A stretch of DNA of 64,000 bases from assembly GCA_934561515.1 (NCBI GenBank), contig CAKTGM010000002.1, forward strand, positions 75,845 through 139,844, in the 5' to 3' direction. Positions 25,104 through 34,410 of the stretch are shown piece by piece. Position numbers and translations under genes: made by a program. Source of the stretch: an uncultured Oscillospiraceae bacterium. Lineage in GTDB: Bacteria > Bacillota > Clostridia > Oscillospirales > Oscillospiraceae. The notes below the pieces were generated by a model, which ran no database searches, was not told the DNA's origin, and worked only from the letters and a program-made list of their open reading frames with translations. Positions within the stretch are counted from its first letter, which is position 1. The number at the start of each line of letters is the position of its first letter.

Positions 25104-25193
25104 GTGGAAGAAGGATATCTGGCGCTTTTTATGCAGACCGGGCAGCCGCTATTTTATCTCATGGCGGCGGAAAGCCGATCCTGCGAGAAATGA
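25104..25193 (+). CDS. YqzL-like small protein
   Basis: A 29-codon frame starts at GTG 25104 behind GAGGTGAGG. The product contains LALFMQTGQPLFYLM, which resembles the W/L-x-x-F-x-x-T-G-x-x-x-x-Y-L-L pattern of YqzL. In Bacillus yqzL lies immediately upstream of recO, exactly as here. The ribosome site forms part of a perfect eight-base hairpin (25077-25095, CCTCATGC/GCATGAGG), so translation may be controlled. The small size lowers confidence. Confidence 0.6.
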   Translation: MEEGYLALFMQTGQPLFYLMAAESRSCEK

Positions 25194-25264
25194 ACGCTGT
25201 TCCCCGCGCGCGGGGAGCAGCGCTTCGCGCCGCCGCGAGCAGAGAAAGGACGTGCTGCGCAGCT

Positions 25265-26020
25265 ATGGAAAAAATCGTCATAAAGGGCATCGTCCTTCGC
25301 GCAACGGCGACGAAGGAGGCCGACTACATCCTCAACATCCTGACCGACACCCTCGGGCGGATCGCGGTCGTTGCGCGCGGCGCACGGCGCAAGGGAAGCC
25401 GCGTCGCGGCAAGCTGCGAGCTGCTGGCCTTCTCCGAGCTGACGCTCTATCAGCGCGGGGGCTGGTACTATCTCGACGAAGCGTCGACGATCTCGCTCTT
25501 TGCCGGTCTGCGGCAGGACATTGAGCTTTTGTCGCTTGCGTCGTATTTTGCCGAAATGACCGAGTACGTCACAGCAGAGGAAGAGCCTGCGCCGGAAGTT
25601 CTGTCGCTGCTGCTCAATTCCCTCTACGCACTCGATACGCTGCAAAAGCCGCAGAGCATCGTCAAGGCGGCCTTCGAGCTCAAGCTCCTCGCGCTCTCGG
25701 GCTACGAGCCGCTGCTCGACGGCTGCGCCGTCTGCGGCACGCACAACCCAAAGGAGCCGGTGTTCGACGCGCAGCAGGGTGTGCTCTTATGCAGGGAGTG
25801 CGCAGCGCACGGCGGGGCGGGACTGCTGCCGCTGGACGCAGGCTCGTTCGCCGCGATGCGCCATGTGCTCTTTGCAGAGCCCAAGCGGATGCTCTCGTTT
25901 TCCCTCTCGGGGGAGACGGAGAAGCGCTTTACCGCCGCCTGCGAGGTCTTTGCACAGGTGCAGCTCGACCGGCGATTCAAGACGCTGGACTTCTATAAAA
26001 GCATCAAAACTGTCAACTAA
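25265..26020 (+). CDS. recO: DNA repair protein RecO
   Basis: RecO loads RecA on SSB-coated DNA with RecR. The 251-residue protein has the N-terminal OB-fold start IKGIVLRATATKEADYIL, the helical middle, and a zinc motif CAVCGTHNP with CRECAAHGG (about residues 157-185). It ends FKTLDFYKSI. The ATG at 25265 matches the family start, although the ribosome site is weak. It sits in the era-(yqzL)-recO order. Confidence 0.93.
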   Translation: MEKIVIKGIVLRATATKEADYILNILTDTLGRIAVVARGARRKGSRVAASCELLAFSELTLYQRGGWYYLDEASTISLFAGLRQDIELLSLASYFAEMTEYVTAEEEPAPEVLSLLLNSLYALDTLQKPQSIVKAAFELKLLALSGYEPLLDGCAVCGTHNPKEPVFDAQQGVLLCRECAAHGGAGLLPLDAGSFAAMRHVLFAEPKRMLSFSLSGETEKRFTAACEVFAQVQLDRRFKTLDFYKSIKTVN

Positions 26021-26074
26021 ACGTATAAACTGTCGAAATCATTACGAATCGGAATCAAAATTTCGGAGAAAACT

Positions 26075-28456
26075 ATGAGTGAACTGTTTGAAAAATCCAT
26101 TCGCGTGCTGGAGCTGCCGCGCCTTTTGGAGCGGCTGGAGCGCCATGCCGTGAGCGCCGACGCCAAGGCCCGCGCGCGGCGGCTCACACCCTCAGACGAC
26201 TTTGGCGAGGTGAACCGCCTGCTCGACGAGACGGACGCTGCGCGCAAGATGATCGCCCTGCGCGGCAGCCCGTCGTTCGGCGGCGTGAGACCTGTGGCGG
26301 AGGCGCTGGGCCGCGCCGAGCGCGACGGTATGCTCAACACGCGCGAGCTTTTGGACATTGCGGCGCTCCTGACGAACGTGCGCCGCGTGAAGGACTATTA
26401 CCGCGAGGACGAAGAGGGAACGGTCATCGACAAGCTCTTCCTCTCGCTGCATCCCAACCGTTTTTTGGAGGAGAAGATCACGACCGCCATCCTCGATGAG
26501 AACGAGATCGCGGACAATGCCTCGCCCGAGCTTGCCGAGATCCGCCGCCACAAGCGCGCGGCGGCGGCCAGAGGCCGCCAGATCCTGCAGCGCATCATTT
26601 CTTCGCCGAGCTATCGCAACGTCTTGCAGGATGCGCTCATCACGCAGCGCGGCGGGCGCTTCGTCGTGCCGGTGAAGGCCGAGTGCCGCGCGGAGCTGCC
26701 GGGACTGGTGCACGACACATCCTCGAGCGGCGCGACGATCTTCGTCGAGCCGATGGGCGTGGTGCAGGCCAACAACGAGCTCAAGGAGCTGGAGGCGAAG
26801 GAGGAAAAGGAGATCGACCGCATCCTCTACGCCCTCTCCGGCGAGGCGGCGAGCTTCAGCCGCGATATCCTGTGGGATTACGACATCCTCGTGCACCTTG
26901 ACCTCATCTTCGCGCGCGGCGAGCTGAGCTACGAGATGAACGCCATGCGCCCGGAGATCAAAAAGGACGGCAGCGTTTATCTGCGCCATGCGCGCCACCC
27001 GCTGCTCGACCCGGCGAAGGCCGTGCCCATCGACATTGAGCTGGGCCGGAGCTTTGATACGCTCGTCATCACCGGCCCCAACACCGGCGGCAAGACGGTG
27101 AGCCTCAAGACGCTGGGCCTTCTCTGCCTGATGGCGCAGTGCGGGCTGCACATCCCCTGCGACGACCGCAGCGCCGTCAGCGTTTTCACGGCCGTCCTTG
27201 CCGACATCGGCGATGAGCAGAGCATCGAGCAGAGCCTTTCGACCTTCTCGGCGCACATGAAGAACATCGTGCAGATCTTAGACGAGGCCGACGGCCAGAG
27301 CCTCATCCTCTTCGATGAGCTGGGCGCGGGCACCGACCCGGTCGAGGGCGCGGCGCTTGCCATCGCCATCATCGAGCAGGCGAGAAACTGCGGGGCGAAG
27401 ATCGCCGCGACGACGCACTACGCCGAGCTCAAGACCTACGCCATGACGAGCGCGGGCGTGGAGAACGCGAGCTGTGAATTCGACGTGGAGACCCTCTGCC
27501 CGACCTATAAGCTGCTCATCGGCATCCCCGGCAAGTCGAACGCCTTTGCCATCTCCAAGCGCCTCGGCCTTGCCGAGAGCGTCATCGAAAAGGCCAAGGC
27601 GCAGATGGACAGCGAGAGCCTGCGCTTTGAGGACGTGCTGACGCAGCTGGAGCAGAAGAGGCAGCAGCTCGAAAAGGAAAAGGCAGAGGTCGACCGCCTC
27701 TATGCCCAGCGCGAGGAGGACGCGCGAAAGGCGCGCGAATTCCGCACGCAGATGGAAAGGGCGAAGGAGAACGCCCGCAGCCGCGGCGAGGCCGAGGCCA
27801 AGCGCCTGCTTGCCGAGGCAAAGTCCGCTGCGGACGAGACCTTCCGCGAGCTGGACGCGCTGCGCAAGCAGCAGAAAAAGCTCGACGCCCAGCAGATGAA
27901 CGCCCAGCGCGCCGGGATCATGCACAACATCAAGGAGGCGCGCGAGGCAGTGGGCCTTCGCGACGAGAGCGCCGAGCCCATCCCCAAGCCCTCGCGCCCC
28001 ATTCAGGCCGGCGACCTTGTCGAGATCCCCGGCACGAAGCGCCAGGCCGAGGTCGTGGCCGTCAAGGGCGACAGCCTGACGCTCAAGGCGGGCGTTTTGC
28101 AGATGAAGGTCAAAGCGGACGAGGTGCGCCTCATCGAAGAGGCCGAGCGCGCGGCAACGGCGAGAAAGCAGCCGCAGTTTGCCCCCTCGCAGCGCATCCT
28201 GCGCACGGCGAGCGCAGCGCGTGAGCTTGACATCCGCGGCATGGAGACGCTGGAGGCTGAGAGCGTGCTCGATAACTACATCGACGCCGCCGTGATGGCC
28301 CATCTTGAAACGGTGACCATCATCCACGGCAAGGGAACAGGCGCGCTGCGCAAGGCGGTGCACGCCTCTCTCCGGCGCAACAAGGCCGTGAAAAGCTTCC
28401 GCCTCGGCAACTACGGCGAGGGCGAGTCGGGCGTAACTGTGGTCGAGTTGAAGTAA
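26075..28456 (+). CDS. mutS2: Endonuclease MutS2
   Basis: The 793-residue protein has the MutS2 clamp and lever helices, then an ABC-type ATPase with Walker A GPNTGGKTVSLKT (about residue 333) and Walker B SLILFDELGAGTDP (about residue 410). A long coiled-coil segment rich in K, E and R follows (about residues 520-640). The C-terminal Smr nuclease domain has DIRGMETLEAE and HGKGTGALR. MutS2 lacks the mismatch-recognition domain of MutS. In Bacillus it is reported to rescue collided ribosomes and suppress recombination. It lies 54 bases after recO. Confidence 0.97.
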   Translation: MSELFEKSIRVLELPRLLERLERHAVSADAKARARRLTPSDDFGEVNRLLDETDAARKMIALRGSPSFGGVRPVAEALGRAERDGMLNTRELLDIAALLTNVRRVKDYYREDEEGTVIDKLFLSLHPNRFLEEKITTAILDENEIADNASPELAEIRRHKRAAAARGRQILQRIISSPSYRNVLQDALITQRGGRFVVPVKAECRAELPGLVHDTSSSGATIFVEPMGVVQANNELKELEAKEEKEIDRILYALSGEAASFSRDILWDYDILVHLDLIFARGELSYEMNAMRPEIKKDGSVYLRHARHPLLDPAKAVPIDIELGRSFDTLVITGPNTGGKTVSLKTLGLLCLMAQCGLHIPCDDRSAVSVFTAVLADIGDEQSIEQSLSTFSAHMKNIVQILDEADGQSLILFDELGAGTDPVEGAALAIAIIEQARNCGAKIAATTHYAELKTYAMTSAGVENASCEFDVETLCPTYKLLIGIPGKSNAFAISKRLGLAESVIEKAKAQMDSESLRFEDVLTQLEQKRQQLEKEKAEVDRLYAQREEDARKAREFRTQMERAKENARSRGEAEAKRLLAEAKSAADETFRELDALRKQQKKLDAQQMNAQRAGIMHNIKEAREAVGLRDESAEPIPKPSRPIQAGDLVEIPGTKRQAEVVAVKGDSLTLKAGVLQMKVKADEVRLIEEAERAATARKQPQFAPSQRILRTASAARELDIRGMETLEAESVLDNYIDAAVMAHLETVTIIHGKGTGALRKAVHASLRRNKAVKSFRLGNYGEGESGVTVVELK

Positions 28457-28524
28457 ACAGCCGCCCGGGAAAGCGTTTTGTCTGTGTTTATTGCCAAATC
28501 CGCGACATTTCGCGAAAAATGACA

Positions 28525-28554
28525 TTGACGAATGGCGGGGCAATGGTATATGAT
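28525..28554 (+). promoter_or_regulatory. Promoter for the HPr gene
   Basis: TTGACG (28525-28530) and TATGAT (28549-28554) are spaced by 18 bases, 44 bases before the ATG. Confidence 0.65.
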
Positions 28555-28597
28555 ACGGTATAGTCCGAAAGATTTTTTGGAGAGGGAGAAAGTAACG

Positions 28598-28861
28598 ATG
28601 TATACTCAGAATGTTACGATCAACAATGAGGTAGGCCTGCACGCACGTCCCGCCACGTTCTTCATTCAGAAAGCCAATGAGTTCAAGAGCGGCATCTGGC
28701 TGGAGAAGGACGAGCGCCGTGTGAACGCCAAGAGCCTGCTGGGCGTGCTGTCCCTCGGGATCGTGAAGGGCACGACCATCACGCTGCTGGCCGACGGCGC
28801 GGACGAAAAGGAAGCCGTGACCGCTCTGTGCGAGCTGGTTTCCAGCAATTTCGGCGAATAA
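28598..28861 (+). CDS. HPr-type phosphocarrier protein
   Basis: The 87-residue protein has the PTS phosphorylation motif GLHARPA with His15, and the regulatory region VNAKSLLGVLSLG with Ser46, the site used by HPr kinase. Both residues are kept, so it can act as a PTS carrier and as a catabolite-control cofactor rather than as Crh, which lacks His15. The ATG follows GGAGAGGGAG. It is a single-gene unit between a promoter and a terminator. Confidence 0.95.
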   Translation: MYTQNVTINNEVGLHARPATFFIQKANEFKSGIWLEKDERRVNAKSLLGVLSLGIVKGTTITLLADGADEKEAVTALCELVSSNFGE

Positions 28862-28873
28862 AAGACAAACAGG

Positions 28874-28904
28874 AAAGGCGGCTTCGCAAAGAAGCCGCCT
28901 TTTT
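28874..28904 (+). terminator. Terminator after HPr gene
   Basis: AAAGGCGGCTTC, a five-base loop, and GAAGCCGCCTTTTT. Confidence 0.93.
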
Positions 28905-28982
28905 CCATCTTTCATACCGATTCCGACACGATATATTATATAGTATCATGGAACGACACACAGCCGGAAAGGAGGGACAGAC

Positions 28983-30821
28983 ATGACCAAGCAGGAGCTG
29001 CTCGACAAGGCGAACGACCTGCCGCTTGCGCCGGGCGTTTACCTGATGATGGACAAAAGCGGCGAGGTCATCTACGTCGGCAAGGCAAAGAAGCTCAAAA
29101 ACCGCGTCAGCCAATATTTTCAGGAGGGTTCCTCCCACAACGAGAAAACGCGCCGCATGGTCGCGCAGGTCGATCACTTTGACACCATCTTTGTTGCAAG
29201 CGAGTTCGAGGCGCTGATCCTTGAAAACTCGCTCATCAAGCAGCATATGCCGCGCTACAACATTCTTCTGAAGGATGACAAGGGCTATCCCTTTGTGCGC
29301 CTCGGACCGGAGCGCTATGCGCGCTTTACGCTGGCCGCTAAGCCCGCGGACGACGGCGCGCGCTACTTCGGGCCCTTCGGCGGGCGCAGCGAGACGCGCG
29401 CGGCCATCGACGCGATCTGCGCGGCCTTCCGCCTGCCGACCTGCACGCGCAGGTTTCCGCGCGACATCGGGAAGGAGCGCCCCTGTCTCAACCTCCACAT
29501 GGGCCGCTGCGACGGCTTCTGCCGCGGCACGCCGGACGAGGAGGAATACCTGCGCCGCATCGCGCAGGCAGAGGAGCTGCTCGGCGGCCATTACCGCCGT
29601 CTTACGCGCGCGCTGCGCGAGGAGATGGAGCGCGAGGCCGAGGCGCTGCACTTTGAGCAGGCGGCGGCGCTGCGCGACCGCATCCGTGCCATTGAGGTGC
29701 TGGGCAAGCGGCAGAAGGTCATCGCCGGCATCTGCGCGGATACCGACATCTGGGGCGTCTATCGCGGGGCGCTCAAGTGCGGCAGCGCCGTGCTGCACAT
29801 CGAGGATGGCAGCGTGACCGGGCGCGAGCTGAACCTCTTTGCCGCGCCGCAGGACGAGCGCGAGGGGGACATCCTCTCGGCGCTGCTGCCGCAGTATTAC
29901 CTCAATAAGAGCGTTCTGCCGCGCGAGATCCTCCTGCCGTGCGAGATCGAGGGCGCGGACGAGCTTGCGCAGGTGCTCACGCAGCGCGCAGGACGCAAGG
30001 TGACGCTCCATGTGCCCCAGCGCGGCGAGAAGGCGGAGCTCCTTGCCATGGCGCAGCGCAACGCGCGCGAGGACGTGGAGCGCGTGACGACCGCGCAGGA
30101 GCGCGAGGACCGCACACTTTCCCAGCTTGCGGGGATGCTCTCGCTTACCGCGCCGCCGAAGCGCATGGAGTCCTACGATATTTCCAACACCGGCGCGAGC
30201 GACATCGTCGCCTCTATGGTCGTCTACGAGGGGACGAAGCCCAAAAAGAGCGCCTACCGCCGCTTTAAGATCAAGACCCTCTCCGCCCATCCCGACGACT
30301 ATGCCTCAATGGAGGAGGTGCTCACGCGCCGCTTGCAGCGCTATCTCGACGGGGACGAAAAGTTCGCCCCGCTGCCGGACGTGATGCTCATCGACGGCGG
30401 CGTGACGCACGCGCTTGTCGCCGAGCGCGTATGCGCTGCGCTGAGACTGCATCTCCCCATCTTCGGCATGGTCAAGGACGACCGCCACCGCACGCGCGCG
30501 CTCGTCACGGCGGAGGGCCGCGAGATCGACCTGCGCGCCGCGCCGAACGTCTTCGCCCTGATCGGCCAGATTCAGGAGGAAACGCACCGCTTTGCCATCA
30601 CCTTCCACCACGAGAGCCACACGCGCTCTTCCACGCGCTCGGCGCTCGACGGCATCCCCGGCATCGGCAAGGTGCGCGCGCAGGCGCTGCTCAAGGCCTT
30701 CAAGAGCGTCAGGGCGATCCGGGAGGCGGACATTTTAAGTCTCGAGCGTGTGCTGCCAAAAGACGCTGCGGCGGCCGTTTACCTTCATTTTCACGGAGAA
30801 ACGGCGGAAAAAGAGGACTGA
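28983..30821 (+). CDS. uvrC: Excinuclease ABC subunit C
   Basis: UvrC makes both incisions in nucleotide excision repair. The 612-residue protein has the GIY-YIG domain (PGVYLMMD and VIYVGKAK), a UVR motif region around residues 200-235, the C-terminal RNase H-like nuclease with ESYDISNTGASDIVASM, and a helix-hairpin-helix (GIPGIGKVRAQALLKAF). Length is normal. It is the chromosomal partner of true UvrA, unlike the UvrA-like protein at 61,016. Confidence 0.97.
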   Translation: MTKQELLDKANDLPLAPGVYLMMDKSGEVIYVGKAKKLKNRVSQYFQEGSSHNEKTRRMVAQVDHFDTIFVASEFEALILENSLIKQHMPRYNILLKDDKGYPFVRLGPERYARFTLAAKPADDGARYFGPFGGRSETRAAIDAICAAFRLPTCTRRFPRDIGKERPCLNLHMGRCDGFCRGTPDEEEYLRRIAQAEELLGGHYRRLTRALREEMEREAEALHFEQAAALRDRIRAIEVLGKRQKVIAGICADTDIWGVYRGALKCGSAVLHIEDGSVTGRELNLFAAPQDEREGDILSALLPQYYLNKSVLPREILLPCEIEGADELAQVLTQRAGRKVTLHVPQRGEKAELLAMAQRNAREDVERVTTAQEREDRTLSQLAGMLSLTAPPKRMESYDISNTGASDIVASMVVYEGTKPKKSAYRRFKIKTLSAHPDDYASMEEVLTRRLQRYLDGDEKFAPLPDVMLIDGGVTHALVAERVCAALRLHLPIFGMVKDDRHRTRALVTAEGREIDLRAAPNVFALIGQIQEETHRFAITFHHESHTRSSTRSALDGIPGIGKVRAQALLKAFKSVRAIREADILSLERVLPKDAAAAVYLHFHGETAEKED

Positions 30822-31000
30822 TCGCCGCTTGTCCGCCGCTTGTCGATGTGTCGGAAAAGGCGAAAAAGAAAGCCGTTTTTTGTCTTCTTTGCCAACAAAA
30901 CCCGTAAAAACAGGTTGACATAACGAAATTCCGATAAATGAATTTCAAAAAGGTGAAACTTGCATATTTTCTCCGGTCAGCCGCCGCTTTGCTGCATTTT

Positions 31001-31043
31001 CCGCCCCTGCGCCCCCCTGCGGACGCAGGGGCGGTCTCTTTTT
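31001..31043 (+). terminator. Terminator-like hairpin downstream of uvrC
   Basis: CCGCCCCTGCG pairs perfectly with CGCAGGGGCGG over 12 bases and is followed by TCTCTTTTT. It is 180 bases past the uvrC stop. Confidence 0.75.
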
Positions 31044-31379
31044 CCGCGCGGCGGGGCGCGACGGGCGCAAATGTGCAAAAAAGCCAGTGTTTGCAAGGCT
31101 TTCGGCGGTATTTCGCCCCGCGGGGGACGGGGGATGACACACGCGGCCTGCCTCCATAGATCATTTTGCGCGGCGCTTCGCCCCTCCTGCGGCGGCGAAG
31201 GGCGCGCCGCGGCGGAGGCGAAGCGGCGGGGGAAGGGTCGGGCGAGGTGACGGAGGTTTACATAAATCAAGAAAATCGCGTTTTCAGCCGCCTGATTTCC
31301 AACTTTTCAACGCGGAAAATGCGAAAAATGCAGATATATTTCAAAAAATAAGAACTTTTGACGAACGAACGGTGAAAAC

Positions 31380-31408
31380 TTGACAAATCCTTTTTGGGGC
31401 GGTATACT
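31380..31408 (+). promoter_or_regulatory. Promoter of the 3D-domain protein gene
   Basis: Perfect TTGACA (31380-31385), 17 bases, TATACT (31403-31408). The leader to the ATG is about 100 bases and contains two dyads. Confidence 0.85.
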
Positions 31409-31517
31409 GCCAGCATGTTTTGGAAAAGTTACAAATTGTAATCTTTTTCCGGGACGCAGCGCATTCCCCGTTGCGCGAAGCTGCGGCGGCTCACGCCGCG
31501 AAAAAAAGGAGTATTTC

Positions 31518-32537
31518 ATGCAGAAGTTTAGAAATCAGTTGTTCACAGCCCCGCGCAGCCGGAGAGCGATGTTCTTCCTGCTCTTCGCGGCCGTGATGCT
31601 GCTGAACAGTTCGCCCGAGCTGCGGGCCGACGCGCTCTACCTCATCGCCGACGGCGAGACGGTCAGCGTGCTGGACGGCACGACGGCGATCCCGCAGGAG
31701 CGCGTCATCGTTACGGGCGCGCAGAGCGGCGACGCAGAGGTCGCGCTCCCTGCCGGCGAAAAAGTGATCGTGACGCACGGCAGCAATACCGAGTACGCCA
31801 CCACGCGCGCAGGCGAGAGCGTGGGCGCATTGCTGCGCCGCCTGCAGATCACGATCAGCCCGCTGGAGATGGTGCTGGTCGACGTGTCGGACGAGGCGGT
31901 GGAGATCACCGTCGGCGCTGACTTTACCTACTATGAAACGCGCACCGAGGCAGCGCCGCACGCAACGCTCACGAGCGCATCCTACCGTATGCCCAAGGGC
32001 GAGACGAAGGTCGTGCAGCAGGGCATCGACGGCACGCGGGACGTGGTCTACGAGGTCGTGTATGCCGATGGCCAGCTCGTCTCCCGTCAGGCCGTGGAGG
32101 AGAAGAACGACACCTCCGTTGCCGAGATCACCTATGTCGGTACGCTCGTGGAGCGCGCGCAGAGCGGCGACACGGTCAAGTCCGTCGCCTATGAGGATGA
32201 CGGCAGCGGCTATCTCATCATGAAGTCCGGCGACTCTGTGCACTTCTCCGGCTCGATGAAGGTCACCTGCACGGCCTATACCGCAGGCTACGGCGGCGTG
32301 GGCACGAGAACCGCCACGGGTACAAGCGTCCATGTCGGCACCGTGGCGGTGGATAAGAAGGTCATCCCCCTCGGCACCGAGATGTTCGTCGTCGGCTCGA
32401 CGGGCTATACCTACGGCAACGCCGTTGCCGAGGATACCGGCGTGCGCGGCGCGGCAGTCGACCTCTATATGAACACCTATCAGGAGTGCAAGCAGTTCGG
32501 CCGCCAGAAGAATTCGACCGTCTACTTCCTCGACTGA
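31518..32537 (+). CDS. Secreted G5/3D-domain cell-wall protein
   Basis: The 339-residue protein has a basic N-terminus and a hydrophobic helix (about residues 18-35), indicating export. The middle has DUF348/ubiquitin-like segments and a G5-type region (YRMPKGETKVVQQGIDG). The C-terminus is a 3D domain with three conserved Asp: TCTAYTAGYGG, TVAVDKKVIPLGTEM, and AEDTGVRGAAVDLYM. Such proteins (YabE, YuiC, Rpf-like) are wall-active, probably lytic transglycosylase-type enzymes in spore-formers. The ATG follows AAAGGAG. A strong terminator ends the gene. Confidence 0.93.
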   Translation: MQKFRNQLFTAPRSRRAMFFLLFAAVMLLNSSPELRADALYLIADGETVSVLDGTTAIPQERVIVTGAQSGDAEVALPAGEKVIVTHGSNTEYATTRAGESVGALLRRLQITISPLEMVLVDVSDEAVEITVGADFTYYETRTEAAPHATLTSASYRMPKGETKVVQQGIDGTRDVVYEVVYADGQLVSRQAVEEKNDTSVAEITYVGTLVERAQSGDTVKSVAYEDDGSGYLIMKSGDSVHFSGSMKVTCTAYTAGYGGVGTRTATGTSVHVGTVAVDKKVIPLGTEMFVVGSTGYTYGNAVAEDTGVRGAAVDLYMNTYQECKQFGRQKNSTVYFLD

Positions 32538-32550
32538 GGCGAAAGGCAAG

Positions 32551-32584
32551 AAAAAAGACGTCTGGAAAACCAGACGTCTTTTTT
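32551..32584. terminator. Bidirectional terminator after the 3D-domain gene
   Basis: AAAAAAGACGTCTGG and CCAGACGTCTTTTTT form a perfect stem with A- and T-runs usable on both strands, serving the convergent TSUP gene too. Confidence 0.93.
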
Positions 32585-32597
32585 GCCGTTCGCGCCT

Positions 32598-33374
32598 TCA
32601 GAACAGCAGCTCGTAGCCCATCTTGATGAAGAGAAGCGCCAGCACCACGAACATCATGTTGCGGATTTTTTTGCTGCCGCCGCGGATGGCGTAGCGTGCG
32701 CCGAAGTAGTTGCCGAGGATGCTGCATACGATGGCGGGCAGCGCCAGCTTCCACAGGACGCTGCCGTGCAGAATCCACACAACGGCAGAGGCAACGTTGG
32801 AGGCAAGGTTGCTCGCCTTGGCGCAGCCGCCCGCCGTGATGAGATCGAGCGAGAGAAGACCCGTGAAGCCGAGAATCATGAAGGTTCCCGTGCCGGGGCC
32901 AAGCAGCCCGTCATAGCAGCCGAAGACAAGGCCGATGAGCGCGGCAGCGGCAACCTCGCGCTTGACGGAATACGCGGGGCGCTCTTCTGCGGGGACGTCC
33001 CTGCCGAAGTCCTTTTTCACCGTGAGAAAAACAGCCACGCAGGGAAGAGCAACGAGCATCAGCGTTTCCAGCGCCTTTTCCGAGATGACGGCGGCGAGCT
33101 CCGTGCCAAGCGCCGAGCCGATCAGCGCGCCGACGGCCGCAACAACGGCGGGGCGCAGCAGGATCTTGCCGCTGCGGAAGTATTTGGTCGTGGCGGTCAG
33201 CGTGCCGCAGCCGTTGACGACCTTGTTCGTTCCGGCGGCAAGGTGCGGCGGGATACCGGCCATGAGATAGGCCGGCAGCGTGATGAGTCCGCCGCCGCCG
33301 GCAACGGAGTCGACAAAGCCGCCGAGAAAGATGAGCGGCAGCACAACAAGCAGAATCTGCGGTGTGAGTTCCAT
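32598..33374 (-). CDS. TSUP (TauE/SafE) family membrane transporter
   Basis: The 258-residue protein has about eight hydrophobic segments and two copies of the family motif: GGFVDSVAGGGGLITLPA near the N-terminus and GCYDGLLGPGTGTFMIL in the second half. TSUP proteins export or import sulfur-containing or organic anions such as sulfite, sulfoacetate or taurine; the substrate here is unknown. The ATG at 33374 has a GAGGGAGAA site. It is divergent from rsmA. Confidence 0.92.
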   Translation of the reverse strand: MELTPQILLVVLPLIFLGGFVDSVAGGGGLITLPAYLMAGIPPHLAAGTNKVVNGCGTLTATTKYFRSGKILLRPAVVAAVGALIGSALGTELAAVISEKALETLMLVALPCVAVFLTVKKDFGRDVPAEERPAYSVKREVAAAALIGLVFGCYDGLLGPGTGTFMILGFTGLLSLDLITAGGCAKASNLASNVASAVVWILHGSVLWKLALPAIVCSILGNYFGARYAIRGGSKKIRNMMFVVLALLFIKMGYELLF

Positions 33375-33428
33375 GTGGATTCTCCCTCTTTTTTCGAGAT
33401 TTCTGCATTTTATCACAGGGGGAAAAAT

Positions 33429-33456
33429 TTTACTACTCTTTTGCGCAAAATATGAT
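33429..33456 (+). promoter_or_regulatory. rsmA promoter
   Basis: TTTACT (33429-33434) and TATGAT (33451-33456) are spaced by 16 bases. Confidence 0.55.
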
Positions 33457-33507
33457 AGAATCATTTTGCTGATTTTTACCGCCCAAAGCGCAGAAAGGAA
33501 CAACGCT

Positions 33508-34368
33508 ATGGAACGCAACGACAAGGCCGCCATCGAGGCGCTTTTGAAGCGCCACGGTTTTCATTTTTCCAAGTCCATGGGGCAGAATTTTTTGATCGAC
33601 CCCGCCATCCCCTGTGAGATCGCCGAAAGCTCGCGCGCGAGCGAAGAAAACGGCGTGCTGGAGATCGGCCCCGGCATCGGCGCGCTGAGCCACGAGCTCT
33701 GCGAGCGCGCGGGGAAGGTCGTTGCCGTGGAGCTTGACAAGACGCTGCTGCCCATCCTTGAAGAGACGATGGCGCGCTACGATAACTTCGAGGTCGTCTC
33801 CGCCGACATCCTCAAGACCGACATCCCCGCGCTCGTGCGCGAGAAGTTCGCGCACCTCACGCCCATCGTGTGCGCGAACCTGCCCTACAACATCACGACT
33901 CCCGCCATCACCGCGCTCATCGAGGCAAAGTGCTTTGAGAGCATCACGGTGCTCGTGCAGAAGGAGGTTGCCGAGCGGCTGTGCGCCGCGCCGGGCACGA
34001 GCGCCTACGGCGCGTTCTCCGTCTTCATGCAGTACTATACGGAGCCTGAGTATCTCTTCGCCGTGCCGCGCGAGTGCTTTGAGCCGCAGCCCAAGGTCAC
34101 CTCCGCTGTGCTGCGCGCCGTGGTGCGCAGGGAGCCGCCCGTCGCGGTGGCGGACGAAAAGCTCTTCTTCCGCGTGGTGTACGGCGCGTTCGCCCTGCGG
34201 CGCAAGACGCTCGTCAACAGCCTGATGACGGCGTTCGGCCCGCAGCTCACAAAAGAGCAGCTTGCGCAGGCGGTCGCCTCCTGCGGTCTGGACGCAAATA
34301 TCCGCGGCGAGCGGCTGGGACTTGCCGAATTTGCCGCCTTCTCCGCTGCGATCGGCGCGCTGCTGTGA
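33508..34368 (+). CDS. rsmA: 16S rRNA dimethyladenosine transferase
   Basis: RsmA (KsgA) dimethylates two adjacent adenosines near the 3' end of 16S rRNA. The 286-residue protein has KSMGQNFLID, motif I LEIGPGIGALS, the acidic VVAVELDK loop, and the catalytic NLPYNITTP (motif IV). The C-terminal helical domain ends normally. The ATG at 33508 follows AGAAAGGAAC. Confidence 0.97.
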   Translation: MERNDKAAIEALLKRHGFHFSKSMGQNFLIDPAIPCEIAESSRASEENGVLEIGPGIGALSHELCERAGKVVAVELDKTLLPILEETMARYDNFEVVSADILKTDIPALVREKFAHLTPIVCANLPYNITTPAITALIEAKCFESITVLVQKEVAERLCAAPGTSAYGAFSVFMQYYTEPEYLFAVPRECFEPQPKVTSAVLRAVVRREPPVAVADEKLFFRVVYGAFALRRKTLVNSLMTAFGPQLTKEQLAQAVASCGLDANIRGERLGLAEFAAFSAAIGALL

Positions 34369-34410
34369 TAATACGCTGCGATATATTTAAAATATTAATA
34401 AGCTATATGG

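Larger units (their letters stand above)
30822..31517 (+). other. 696-base region between uvrC and the 3D-domain gene
   Basis: No gene is supported here; the open frames on both strands are short and have no ribosome sites. The region holds a strong hairpin with a T-tract at 31001-31043, a GC-rich stretch with many small inverted repeats (31140-31240), an AT-rich stretch, and a consensus promoter at 31380. Downstream of the promoter lies the dyad GGAAAAGTTACAA/TTGTAATCTTTTTCC at about 31424-31451. Confidence 0.6.

Noticed and set aside
30914..30940. Promoter at TTGACA after uvrC
   Set aside because: No -10 hexamer lies at a suitable distance; the nearest candidates are 12-14 bases away.
31380..31517. 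c-di-AMP riboswitch before the 3D-domain gene
   Set aside because: The leader is short and I could not find the conserved core; the idea rested on gene type alone.
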